Origin: Rostratula benghalensis
Taxonomy: Eukaryota; Chordata; Aves; Charadriiformes; Rostratulidae
DNA length: 64,000 nt
Direction of reading: 5' to 3'
NCBI GenBank assembly: GCA_013399305.1
Contig: VXAI01000090.1
Coordinates: forward strand, 425,102 to 489,101
A program made the translations under genes and the position numbers. Position 1 is the first letter of the stretch, and each line of letters begins with the position of its first letter. Under the pieces are notes generated by a model. That model made no database searches and had not been told where the DNA came from. It saw only the letters and a program-made list of their open reading frames with translations. This document shows positions 1-10,190 of this stretch, in pieces.

Positions 1-239
1 GCCCCTGGAGTTTCAAACTTGGAAAATTTAAAACATTTTGATTTTTTAGTTTAAAAATAATGTTTAATTCTAAACTTTCCTCTGACATATTTAATACTTT
101 TAATTTCCTTGAAACCAAATATTCCAATCAATTAAAATCCCTTTCCCCCCCCAAACTTGGTATTAAATTAACAATGAAAATATTACAAATTAAATAATAT
201 ATCAATATCTAGGTTATATGTATAAAAAGTAACAAACTC
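1..239. other. AT-rich unique sequence, nothing recognised
   Basis: Short homopolymer runs and AT-rich DNA only. No open frame of note and no repeat recognised. Confidence 0.5.
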
Positions 240-575
240 ACAAATCCATGTTCACTCATCTTTACTCCAAGGCCTTTTCCAAGTAAATGCCTTTGACATA
301 ACTATTCCTCACTTCATAAATATGATGTACATTCCCTTTTTCTTGTTATATGACCTTGTATATGTTCAAATACACCTTACCATCTCTTTACAAATTGACA
401 CATAGTGATCTTTATTACTAACCTGCCTTGACTATTATTTACTGTCCTACCAATATTCATGTCACCCACAAATTTATATGTATTGATTTTATATTTTCTT
501 CTAGAACATTTGTAAAGACACCGAACAATACCGGTCCTTAGTGGATGCACACAACAGGAGAGTCTGTAAACTATA
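240..575 (-). mobile_element. Decayed CR1 retrotransposon fragment (reverse transcriptase palm)
   Basis: Read on the minus strand, positions 537-490 encode GPVLFGVFTNVLEENI, which matches the CR1 reverse-transcriptase segment usually written GPVLFNIFINDLxEGI. After a shift of one frame, positions 472-461 encode FVGD, the decayed counterpart of the FADD box that carries two catalytic aspartates, followed by an MNIGRTVNNSQGR stretch aligning with the usual TKLGxVxxxxEGR. The frameshift and the loss of one aspartate (A-D changed to V-G) show that the copy is dead. The protein once copied CR1 RNA into DNA at the target site. Outer limits are approximate: similarity fades below about 370 and above about 545. 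This rests on remembered family motifs, not on a database search. Confidence 0.6.
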
Positions 576-1199
576 AGCACTCTGCAAGTACTTAACTAAT
601 CAGTTTTTAATATATTGAATATGACTTTTGTGAATTTTGTGCTGTGCCGTAATTATAGCACTTATGGCATTTTAAGATAAATAGCTTTGCATTCTATCTG
701 TAGCTATATTACAAAGTCCTAGTTATTATCCTAAGTCAAATGTAATCTCATAAAAAAGACACCATTTATTTGGTTAGAAGTGTTTATTGTAAAACTATAC
801 TAATTGTCATTAATTATACTACTATCTTTACTGATTTTATCCCATATTATTCTCTATCAGTGCCTAAGATGAAAGCCAAGATCGCTTACCAGTGTTTTCA
901 AGGTTCACATTCTTACCCTTTCTTAAATTTTGGTGCAACGAAAAAATACTCATTGTTCTCATACTTTGAACAAGTAAATAGTAGAGGACTGGAAGGCATA
1001 TCCTTGGCCACTTCTAGCTGTCACAGACAATCGAACTATACACTGCTTCTGTATATATATTGATCACCAGCTTAAAACCTATTTGGTCTTTGTTCTCATT
1101 ACTTTTATCAGAGATTTGTGCCAAATTTTCCACATAGCCTGCTTGTATATGCTTACTTTTAGGCCAGCTTTATCATTTACTGGCAATGACCAAACTTCT
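576..1199. other. Unique AT-rich sequence
   Basis: A 97-codon open frame lies at 770-1063 on the plus strand, but its translation resembles no family I know and its composition is that of the surrounding DNA. I treat it as chance. No RNA gene or repeat seen. Confidence 0.45.
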
Positions 1200-1310
1200 T
1201 CCCAAAGTATTTATCCTACTCTTCTCTTCTGAAGTATTTATACTGTTTTAAATACCACAATCATATGTCCTTCATTTTTTCTTCTCCTAGGCTCAGCAAA
1301 GTACCACTTG
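1200..1310 (-). mobile_element. Short CR1 relic (C-terminal end of reverse-transcriptase ORF)
   Basis: On the minus strand the sequence reads FAEPRRRKNEGHMIVVFK, aligning with the CR1 segment LFSLEKRRLKGDMIxVFK just downstream of the polymerase domain. The corresponding plus-strand text (a CTTCTCCTAGGCTCAGCAAA-type block) is the usual antisense look of CR1 3' ORF ends in birds. It cannot be the same insertion as the relic at 240-575: on the minus strand this segment would have to lie downstream of the palm motifs, but it lies upstream. It is therefore a separate, very short copy. Confidence 0.45.
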
Positions 1311-3609
1311 ATAATATAATCAAGATAAATTCCCAGTTCTGCTGCTCATAGTATTAGCTTTTCTACCCACCTCTTCCCTGTTGAAATACACTTTGGTATG
1401 TGACCAAAATATATTCAATATATAGCAAAGTGTATACTGTATTGTATTTTTTCTATTTTAACTGGAAATACATCAGTTGAAAATTAAACTATTTTTTTCT
1501 TCTTTTTTTTTTTGTCCCCAAGACATACTGGATCACTGGCTCATAGAAATTCTGTGATTGTCTAACACACCCAGCTCTCTATTTTATGTGTCATTTTAAA
1601 TGAATGAGGCCAGTTAGTAGCTCTGGTTTGAGATCAGTAGTTCACAGCCAATTCTATTCAATGATCCAATCCTGTGATTTAAAAATATTTAACTTTTCTA
1701 ACGGTTGCTCTTAATCATCCTCTTGAGCTCCTAATAGAAGAGAACATATTTCATTTCTCTGGAAGCTGTGAATACATTACCCCACTTCTTTCCAAAGACA
1801 AAAAGGTGTTCAACCAAATATTTCAGACTCCTCTGTGTCATAGGGAAGATTATACATGGCAAGATTATACATGGCAAGATTTTATGTAGATTTTTTACTC
1901 AAAAAGCACCAGAGATATCCTCCTGATGATAAGCCTTCATATATACTATCAAGGATTTTTTTTTCATCTTTTTATTCGGGTTGTAAGAAACACTGTTACA
2001 AAAAGGGTTGAAATGGAGGATTCACAGAACTGCAGAGATACAGTCATATTTACCTAAAAATTTAGCTTTAGATTCACCTTCTGTATATCAAGAAAGATGA
2101 GGAATGTGAACTTTCAAGTCCTCTATTAAAAAAATGCTCTGTTTTAGGTTTTTTTGGTGAGTTTTTTTCTGAAATAAATGGAACATCCTGAACATATTAA
2201 AATTGCAACCAATTTAAAAATGCTTGCTTAAGAGACATATGAGAGAGATGTATATGATGGCAATAACAGAGCAGTGGAAAAATGGAGAGGAGCTGAAAGT
2301 GAAATATGATTTTAGTTCCAAAAAAGATAATTTCAAATTTGCTCATAGAAAAAAGGCAGAAGGGTAAATATTAACTTTTTTGTCCTTGGAAGTGATCAGT
2401 CATGTCTTGTAGAAATACACAGAATAATTAATCTGTATTTATTGCATTCTCATTCCTGACAAAAACAAGAGGCAGAATCAGACAAGCGCACTGGACCAGC
2501 CCATTGATGCTCTTAAATACATTCAGGCCTTCTTGGTGAATTATATTCTTCACAACAAGAATATAATTCTTATGAAAGCTGTTTAAAACCTTAACCACTG
2601 TTGCCTTTATCTGAAAGACGTAGGTAGCATCCTTGAATCTGATTCCATAGGTGACAAGCATTCCCATGTTTCTGCAGTTTTGACATGCTGAAGATGTTCT
2701 TTCACATGCGAAAGAGAAGAACTGCAATAACACTTGTAATGGAGGGTTCTCAGAGTAGGAAATAAAATACCAGCTTATATTTAATATTGGGTTTAAACAG
2801 TGAAATAGCAGTTCAAATGCATGACTGTTTGGTATGGAGATGATGTTTTACAACTTTCATGTCTGTGAATAAAGACAAGATATGTTGAGGTAAATTTGTT
2901 TCTGTTTCACTGTTGAATCACTTGGTTTTTGAATAGAAATCATCCCTACAGAGTAAGTAGTACCAACTTTTATTTAAGGAATTTGGTGTTAACTTTCTTT
3001 TACATATGCCGTATTGTGTGAAATGTTCAGATAGCTGTGCAAGCTAAGTGTGAGTCGTAGCAGAGGCACCTAGACCAAAAAAAGAGTGAAATCAACTAAG
3101 CTTAATTAAAACATTAGTTAATTTTCCCTTCATCCTTTCACATATTTTGAAGTGTTTTGGAGATAGTTACTTCTTTCTTCACATCATCTACTTACTTTCA
3201 CTATAGTTTTGGTCATCTGTGAAAGATGGTGGGATGAGAAATGACCAAAACTAGTATCTGAGGCTGAAATGCTGACATCACTGAGAGTAGCTTAATGAAG
3301 GCAATATGCTTTTAGTGTGCTCACAGATCATTTTGTGTCTTTTCTCTGTGCAGGATGGGCTCACTACAACATATGTTCTGGCTTATATGTTAATTTTCCA
3401 AACCAAACTTAGGTAAAATTGTCAGACAAAACAGTGGTGCTCACTGAGCCCAGATTGCTAATGCAGAAAGCAACATTATTTTCTCTGATACAACTATTTT
3501 ATGTATGTCTCATGATATCTTAAGCTTTCATATGAAATGCATGGCCTCTTTGCAATCAATAACAGTTTGGAAACCCTGTTTCTTAACATATAACTACTGT
3601 TCCTTAAAA
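1311..3609. other. Unique AT-rich sequence with one unrecognised minus-strand open frame
   Basis: No exon, RNA gene or repeat family recognised. The longest open frame, 101 codons at 2733-2428 on the minus strand, contains a few cysteines near its start (ACERTSSACQNC) but I cannot assign it, and it has no start context or neighbour supporting expression. A short tandem duplication at 1846-1883 is listed separately. Confidence 0.45.
1846..1883. repeat. 15-bp tandem duplication (about 2.5 copies)
   Basis: The unit aagattatacatggc occurs at 1846-1860 and 1861-1875, followed by a partial third copy (aagatttt). Typical of replication slippage. Confidence 0.9.
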
Positions 3610-4436
3610 TGGGTTTATTCTCTATTAGAGAGAGTCACTGGTACAAATGGAAAATAGCTAGAAAGATCTTGCAGGACAGTTAGGGTTTCACTATAGTTTG
3701 AGAATTACAAATGGAAAAACAAATGGAACAGAGAAAATAAAATATGTGATGCCCTAAACATGGTTTGAGAATTACACTATAAGCAAGTTTCAAGATTTTC
3801 ATTTGTAGTGTTTTACTATTGTGATTCACATGCACATCCCATTGGGATTTTAAGAATCTTACTCATTAATCGGAGGTACAGCAGGAGCTCTCTGTTCAAA
3901 GTTCTGCATCAAATGGAACAGTCAGCAATAATCTTGTTATGAATGATATCTTAACTATGATACATCACTTAGACACATGGATATTTTAAAAAAATCCAGG
4001 CTACACATCCAAAGAGATGTGGGTTTGTAATATAAAGCAGCTCTTTCAGACAGCAAACAACTCTGAGATGGCAATCAGTTTTCCCTAAATAAGGCACAGC
4101 TGGGTTTCACAACCTTAGCAAACCGGGCAGAGCTTTCTGTAATCTATAGAGTTCAAAATGTCACAAGGAGAGAAGTGAAGGGCACAGAAGCACCCTAGGA
4201 AGCAAGAAAATACTTACATGATACTCATACCCAGAGGTCTCCAAGTGGTAGGTGTCTGATGAGGTCGTTTTTTTCTCATACAAGCTGCAGACAAGGGGAA
4301 AATAGAAGTTATTAATCTCCCTCAGCCCCACTGAGGCATCACTTATCCCAGAGCCAGATCATTCACCATGAATGTGGAAGACCTGTCTTCTTCCTTTGCC
4401 TGGTTTCATGTGAAAGTTAATGGTTTCATGTGATGT
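3610..4436. repeat. First copy of an 827-bp direct duplication
   Basis: The sequence from 3610 to 4436 is repeated at 4532-5358 with a constant offset of 922 bases. Comparing line by line I see no substitution or indel between the copies. Copies this alike would have to be very recent, or one of them is an assembly artefact. The duplicated DNA is unique AT-rich sequence with no recognised gene or transposon, so transposition does not explain it. The true single-copy sequence presumably continues from 3609 through one copy into 5359 onward. Confidence 0.95.
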
Positions 4437-4530
4437 TACAGGTTTATTTACTTCCCTGTTGCCTGCTCATCCACTCAATCTCAGTCTGTTTTCGTTTCTC
4501 TGAAACACATGAGCACCTTTTAAAGAAATA
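4437..4530 (-). repeat. 94-bp inverted copy of 16805-16898 wedged between the duplicate copies
   Basis: The reverse complement of 16805-16898 matches 4437-4530 base for base over all 94 positions. One additional base (4436 against 16899) also matches, which could be microhomology at the junction; the next base does not. The segment replaces the expected continuation seen after the second copy. Immediately after it comes the single N at 4531. Either a chimeric contig end or a templated insertion during a rearrangement would produce this structure. Confidence 0.95.
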
Positions 4531-4531
4531 N
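4531..4531. other. Single ambiguous base (N), probable contig join
   Basis: The only N I noticed in the window lies exactly between the 94-base inverted segment and the first base of the second duplicate copy. A lone N at such a boundary suggests a scaffolding placeholder rather than an uncertain base call. Confidence 0.85.
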
Positions 4532-5358
4532 TGGGTTTATTCTCTATTAGAGAGAGTCACTGGTACAAATGGAAAATAGCTAGAAAGATCTTGCAGGACA
4601 GTTAGGGTTTCACTATAGTTTGAGAATTACAAATGGAAAAACAAATGGAACAGAGAAAATAAAATATGTGATGCCCTAAACATGGTTTGAGAATTACACT
4701 ATAAGCAAGTTTCAAGATTTTCATTTGTAGTGTTTTACTATTGTGATTCACATGCACATCCCATTGGGATTTTAAGAATCTTACTCATTAATCGGAGGTA
4801 CAGCAGGAGCTCTCTGTTCAAAGTTCTGCATCAAATGGAACAGTCAGCAATAATCTTGTTATGAATGATATCTTAACTATGATACATCACTTAGACACAT
4901 GGATATTTTAAAAAAATCCAGGCTACACATCCAAAGAGATGTGGGTTTGTAATATAAAGCAGCTCTTTCAGACAGCAAACAACTCTGAGATGGCAATCAG
5001 TTTTCCCTAAATAAGGCACAGCTGGGTTTCACAACCTTAGCAAACCGGGCAGAGCTTTCTGTAATCTATAGAGTTCAAAATGTCACAAGGAGAGAAGTGA
5101 AGGGCACAGAAGCACCCTAGGAAGCAAGAAAATACTTACATGATACTCATACCCAGAGGTCTCCAAGTGGTAGGTGTCTGATGAGGTCGTTTTTTTCTCA
5201 TACAAGCTGCAGACAAGGGGAAAATAGAAGTTATTAATCTCCCTCAGCCCCACTGAGGCATCACTTATCCCAGAGCCAGATCATTCACCATGAATGTGGA
5301 AGACCTGTCTTCTTCCTTTGCCTGGTTTCATGTGAAAGTTAATGGTTTCATGTGATGT
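4532..5358. repeat. Second copy of the 827-bp direct duplication
   Basis: Apparently identical to 3610-4436. Unlike the first copy, it runs on smoothly into the downstream unique sequence (after TGTGATGT comes AATTACTG). The 64-codon minus-strand frame at 5475-5281 crosses the point where the copies diverge and is not credible as a gene. Confidence 0.95.
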
Positions 5359-6073
5359 AATTACTGTCATTTTGGTGAGGGGTGGGTCTCGGACTACTGG
5401 CTGGAAGATGTTCCATTCTGTACAAATAAATAGCATTTGGACCAGTAAGCCAGAAAAAGACCTAGTGTTTATCACCAGTGCGTGAAATAAGGTAACATCA
5501 ACTCACTTGGGATGAACCATTACGGAACTTGGCTGTCTTTTGCAGTTTATAGCCATTTACACAATAAAAAGAATGCCTCCAGTAGAAGGATGAGTGCAAT
5601 TTGTGCCACTATATTGAGTATTCTGACAGTTAGTAAATCTTTCCCAGCAAACAAAGGACTAGATTCAAGAAATGAATAGAGAAACAGATTCAACAACTGC
5701 TCTTACTTCTCATTTTATTTACCATGGATAGAATGAGGCAAGAAGTAAAATGCCAACAAATGTATCAAGAGATTGGTAAAACTGTTTGGAGTTGTGTGAA
5801 AGGTTGTCTGAGACATGATTTTTGGCTGAAGGCTGCCTGGACTCTGGTGTCACTGCTCAGCGATGGCATTTCAGGCACCATGCAGTACAATGAAAAACAA
5901 GATACAATGAAAAACTGTTCAAAACTGTGATGAATTATCTTTTTTTTCCAGACGTAACCATATTTGAGCAAAAATATTTTATAAATTATTCATCCTGACA
6001 TTCAAAACCCACAGTGCTGAATCAAACTTTTCTAAAACAGCATCTCCAGGTAGACATGCTTCCAGAAGTGTTT
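5359..6073. other. Unique sequence, nothing recognised
   Basis: Two overlapping 68-codon frames on opposite strands (5724-5930 plus, 5971-5765 minus) are the longest. Neither resembles a known protein, and such opposed pairs are usual in non-coding DNA. Confidence 0.45.
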
Positions 6074-6725
6074 ATAGAATCATGGAATGGTTTGAGTTGG
6101 AAGAAACCTTAAAGATCATCTTATTCCAAACCCTCCTGCCATGGGCAGGGACACTTTGCAGTAGATGAGGTTGTTCAAAGCCTCACCCAGCCTGGTCTGG
6201 AAGACTTCCAGGGGTGGGGCACCTATAAATTCCCTGGGCAACCTGTTACATTGTCTCACCAACCTCATAGTGGAAAATTTCCTCATGATATTTAATCTAA
6301 ATCTACCTTCTTCCAGTTTGAAGCAATTACCCTTCATCCTATCACTACATGCCCTTGTTAAAAGTCCCTCCCCATCTTTCCTGTAGGTCCCCTTTAAGAA
6401 CGGGAAGGCCGCGGTTAGGTGTCCCCAGAGCCTTCTTTACTCCAGGCTGAACAACATCATTAACTCTCTCAGCCTGTCCTCATAGCAGAGGTGATCCAGT
6501 CCCCTGATCATCTTTGTGGCACTCCTCTAGACCCTCTTCAATGGGTCCGTGTCCTTCTTGTGACGAAGACAGCAAAGCTGGATGCAGTACTTCAGGTGGG
6601 GCCTCACAAGAGCAGAGTAGAGGGGCAGGATCACCTCCCTCATCCTGCTGACCACACTTCTTCTGATACAGCCCAGGGTGCAGTTGGACTTCTGGGCCAG
6701 CTTGTGCATTGCTGTTCAAGAATCC
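6074..6725 (-). mobile_element. CR1 retrotransposon, 5'-truncated 3' end
   Basis: Non-LTR retrotransposon remnant on the minus strand. In element order, 6709-6527 encodes MHKLAQKSNCTLGCIRR followed by REVILPLYSALVRPHLKYC, the C-terminal thumb region of CR1 ORF2 (usual form ALVRPHLEYCVQFW). About 6480-6420 reads GLDHLCYEDRLREL and then LFSLE. Then 6330-6150 encodes GRFRLNIMRKF, NRLPREFIGAPPLEVF and RLGEALNNL, close to the usual end of the CR1 protein. The element ends at 6074-6120 with the antisense form of the avian CR1 3' end (ATAGAATCATGGAATGG, then GAGTTGGAAGAAACC). The frame is broken several times and one extra codon sits in the LREL/LFSLE junction, so it is inactive. The 5' truncation is normal for CR1, which stops copying early. 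The upstream limit near 6725 is where similarity fades. Confidence 0.95.
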
Positions 6726-8439
6726 AAGGCATGAGTATGGTCAATGAAAGCTGATGGCCCTGCTTGCAGGGCTAAGTGCATAATTAATTGTATAAAACAC
6801 AACCCTGTATCACACAATTCTTAGTATGATATATATGTTTCTCACATGAAGAAGTAGAGAAATTACAACTGATAGTGACCGGTATAGTTTCAGAGATAGT
6901 GGATCTTCTCAACAGATCTTACAGTATTTCATACAAGCATTTGTCAGAGGTATATGCATCATGGTAGCAAAATTAACTCTGAGGTACTTGGCACAGCAAC
7001 AAGAGAAGATTCTGATTTATGCATGTTTAGGGCATCACATATTTTATTTTCTCTGTTCCATTTGTTTTCTGTTTATGATGATTTCTGTTGATGATGGTGG
7101 GTTTTTTCTGACCACTTTAACTATTCTGTCATCCAGCTTGTCCTCCTCCCTGGTATTTCCAGAATATTTTTTTTTAAATTTTCATGGTTTCTGAAGCATC
7201 CTCTCTACTAAAAATTGTATGACAACTGAGAACCCATGTGGCCCTCACTCTCATGAAATATTCATAGTGATTTAGAGATAGTGCTAATTGGACCACAGAG
7301 ATATGACAAGTTTTTCTTGCTATAGTTCTCTAGGACTAGCAATGATTGCTGCTACTTTTATACATCTCTGTTTAATTAAATTTCATGGAAGTCATATGAA
7401 GTAAAAATGGAGATAAGATGTAATTTTTTTACAGTAAGGAAATTAACACTGAAACAAATTGTCTGAAGATGCAATAACTGGAATGACCACTAAGAAATTA
7501 CACTCTATTTCAACCACAAATTAGTAAAACTGCTCAAATAAATAGTAGGTACTAGCCTATCGCCTATGGTTAAACTTGAGCTGATGGACAGGTTAGTGAT
7601 GGGTTGCATATTGTCTGTTTCAGACAAAGAATAAGAGGCTTTTAGAAATCAGATGTTTTAAAAATATTACAGTGATTGTGAGAATTTGCATAATTTATAT
7701 TAAAGCCATGTAAATACAAATAATATTAAAGAAAAATACCTACCAATATATGCATCCATAGTAATTTCCTAACACTTAGTTCTCTTCTTTCTATTTTAAA
7801 GCATTCTGAAGAAATCAGTTGACACCTTCTGTACCAGAAGTTATTTGTGATACTTATGCTTTTAAGAAAGGTCAGCACTTGACTTGAGTTTCTGTACTGA
7901 TGATGGCCTGTTACAACTTAATAACTTTCAAAGTATGCAAAAGTTGTAAAATTAATGTTACTGATAAGCTTCAGCTAAAGAAAAAAATAAACAAACGTTG
8001 TTGGGTTGTTTGGGGTTTTTTGGTTGGTGGGTTAGTTGTTTTTTTTAAAGGAGTAACTGAAACCTTGAAGCAAATTTACTACTTAGGATTTTTTTTTCCC
8101 TAGGAATTCATATGCTCCTGATTTCATCACTGTTATTCCTCATGTCAGCACTATAAGAAAGGGAAACCTCACGTTTTCAGGTCACGTTCTCAGTTTTATC
8201 ATACATATTAATCTAAATCAGTACATCTGTACTTGCAAAACTTCCTACACTAGAATGAAAACTCACCTGTTTCAGAATAGGACCCTCCACTCATCCATAT
8301 TAGTATAGTCAGTTTAAAAGTGATAGTATTGTTGTGTTGCTAAGAGTTGTTTAGGCATACAAGAACTTTCCTGGATGTATGTATTAAGTTTCCTTGAAAC
8401 AAATGTTTAATCTATGACCTATCTAATGCTCCAGAAACA
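6726..8439. other. Unique AT-rich sequence, nothing recognised
   Basis: Only chance-like open frames (77 codons at 6961-7194, 67 codons at 7900-8103), rich in hydrophobic residues because of T-rich DNA. No repeat family or RNA gene recognised. Confidence 0.45.
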
Positions 8440-8960
8440 AAAGAAATTTGCAAAGAGAATGTCACCACAGGTTCCTTTAGGCTGTAAGTGGGCCTTTCGC
8501 ATTTACCATGGAGCAGACATTCAATCAGATCACTGGGTTGTGTGTTTGCTCTCATCAGCTGAGGAATTTACAAATCCAAGTTAACTTTACAGATTCACCC
8601 GTAGTCTCCAGACGGAATAGCTTATTTATCAGTCTGTCTCTGCCACGCATGGAGGATGGTGTATAGATTCCCTGAGCTAGCAGAGGTGCAACTCAGTAAA
8701 TCCACATGGTGCGGATCAGCTCCACGGCTGACCTAACAAGCTCTGCTTTGCAGCTATCTTTATTAGCTTGAATGCACTGCTGCACAGATGTGGCTTAGCC
8801 TGCAGTCAGACCCAAGCTGATTCACATCCAGTCAGCTCAGGGAGCTCTGTACCATGCATCCACTGCTTCTGGTTCTGGTTATCACTGTCAACCCTGGGTC
8901 AGACATGTTTGTACCCATGTTGTAGACAGATTTCTGTCCTTATTTGGAAGCTCACCTGAA
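8440..8960. other. Less AT-rich segment of unknown nature
   Basis: This stretch is richer in G+C and has more CpG than its surroundings (for example around 8600-8610, 8645 and 8711-8728). It includes a 63-codon plus-strand frame at 8768-8959 that resembles no known protein. It could be an old LTR or other transposon remnant, or a regulatory segment; I see no terminal repeats or diagnostic motif. Confidence 0.25.
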
Positions 8961-9329
8961 CAACATGCCATTGAAAATCTTTGTTCCCTCAAGCAGATAC
9001 GGACCAACGATTCAGCTAGGCAAAAATTAGTATTTCCTGGAAACTGATATTTGGAGAAGTTACTGGTAGTTTGTTTTTAATTAAAGAAAAAAAAAAAGTC
9101 ACCATGTGATAGCAGGGATTATTCGTTTGTACCTTCAGTGTAATGTCTTTACCACTAATCCACTGGCAGCCATTCCCCTAAAAAGAGAGAGCTTCTTTTT
9201 AGACCACAAAAAAGCACAATAGCAGCTGTTTCTCAGCATGATTTTAAAGATGATTTTTAATGTGAACTTAAACTTATAATTTCTAGGAATCTTGGACAAC
9301 AGAAGGTTAAAAGTAGAAAGCCCTACTCT
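8961..9329. other. Unique sequence, nothing recognised
   Basis: AT-rich DNA with an A-run near 9086-9097. No open frame of note. Confidence 0.4.
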
Positions 9330-10190
9330 TTCTGCATAATTAAAGCCACCTATTCCTTTCTAATCTACATAATACCCATAATTACATGCAAATTATGTGA
9401 TTTTCAACTGTTTGTAGAATCTGTTCCTATAATTAAATGCAGCACAACAATGTTTTTAAGAGCTCAGAGACATCACTATGAATCATACGTATCCTGCAGA
9501 GCCCCATTATCACAATCAGAACGCAGAGGACAACAATTTTGCAGTAAACATTGTAGTTTGATACAATGGATCAGGCGTGAATAATTTAAGGAACCACGGC
9601 AAGACCTTGTTGATTGCTTCTCTTAACATTATAAAGAATGATGGTAACACAAGCCTTTGTTAAAGGCCTGTATCCCCAGAGAGATGGCATTTTATACAAT
9701 TGGAAAGGAAAGAGCTGGCACTGGTCCAGTCTGTGAGTGTTCCTGCTTAAAACCCCTACAATTAAATTGGTTAATGAGAATCATGTTAAACACAAAATAG
9801 TTCATGCCATAAAGTTGAGAAAGACTCATCATGCTCCAAGTTAATAGGGAGGAAAAGGGACAAATTAATCCAATTACCCCTTTTTTTAGTTATTCCAGGG
9901 AAAAGCAAATTTATTCATAATGAGCTTTCTTTGCATTTCCCTAATTAATGCAGTTTGATAAAATGAAACAAATTCATGGTATCATTAGCTGAGTAGTGCT
10001 TAATGAAGTTGGGCTGTATGAAACATTAACTGCAATATTGAATCCATTTCGTTGGACTGGGAAATATGCATTTATCATTTCAGTACATTTACTCTGGAAG
10101 TTCCAATCATGATGCCTTACCACCATAATCATCGCGTCCTGATAAATCTGCATATATTAACATTTTGATCAACGTCATCATTAAGTTCAG
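9330..10190. promoter_or_regulatory. Candidate conserved enhancer block rich in homeodomain/POU-type motifs
   Basis: The segment contains a perfect octamer ATGCAAAT (9386-9393), several TAATTA/ATTAAT cores (near 9338, 9380, 9430, 9865 and 9942-9948), the 11-mer TAATTAATGCA at 9942-9952, and a TTTGCATT at 9930-9937, in non-repetitive sequence with low homopolymer content. This texture is typical of deeply conserved non-coding elements near developmental regulator genes. What I see is the motif density; that it is conserved or active is inference. AT-rich DNA produces some of these motifs by chance. Confidence 0.35.

Noticed and set aside
3610..5358. Duplication as a transposon or LTR pair
   Set aside because: Ends lack TG/CA termini, inverted repeats and target-site duplications, and the interior is 94 bases copied from a nearby unique locus.
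5281..5475. 64-codon minus-strand frame at the end of the second duplicate copy
   Set aside because: Crosses the point where the two copies diverge, and no homology; not evidence for a gene.
6491..6754. Plus-strand 87-codon frame over the CR1 at 6.1-6.7 kb
   Set aside because: Antisense shadow of the CR1 ORF2 on the minus strand.
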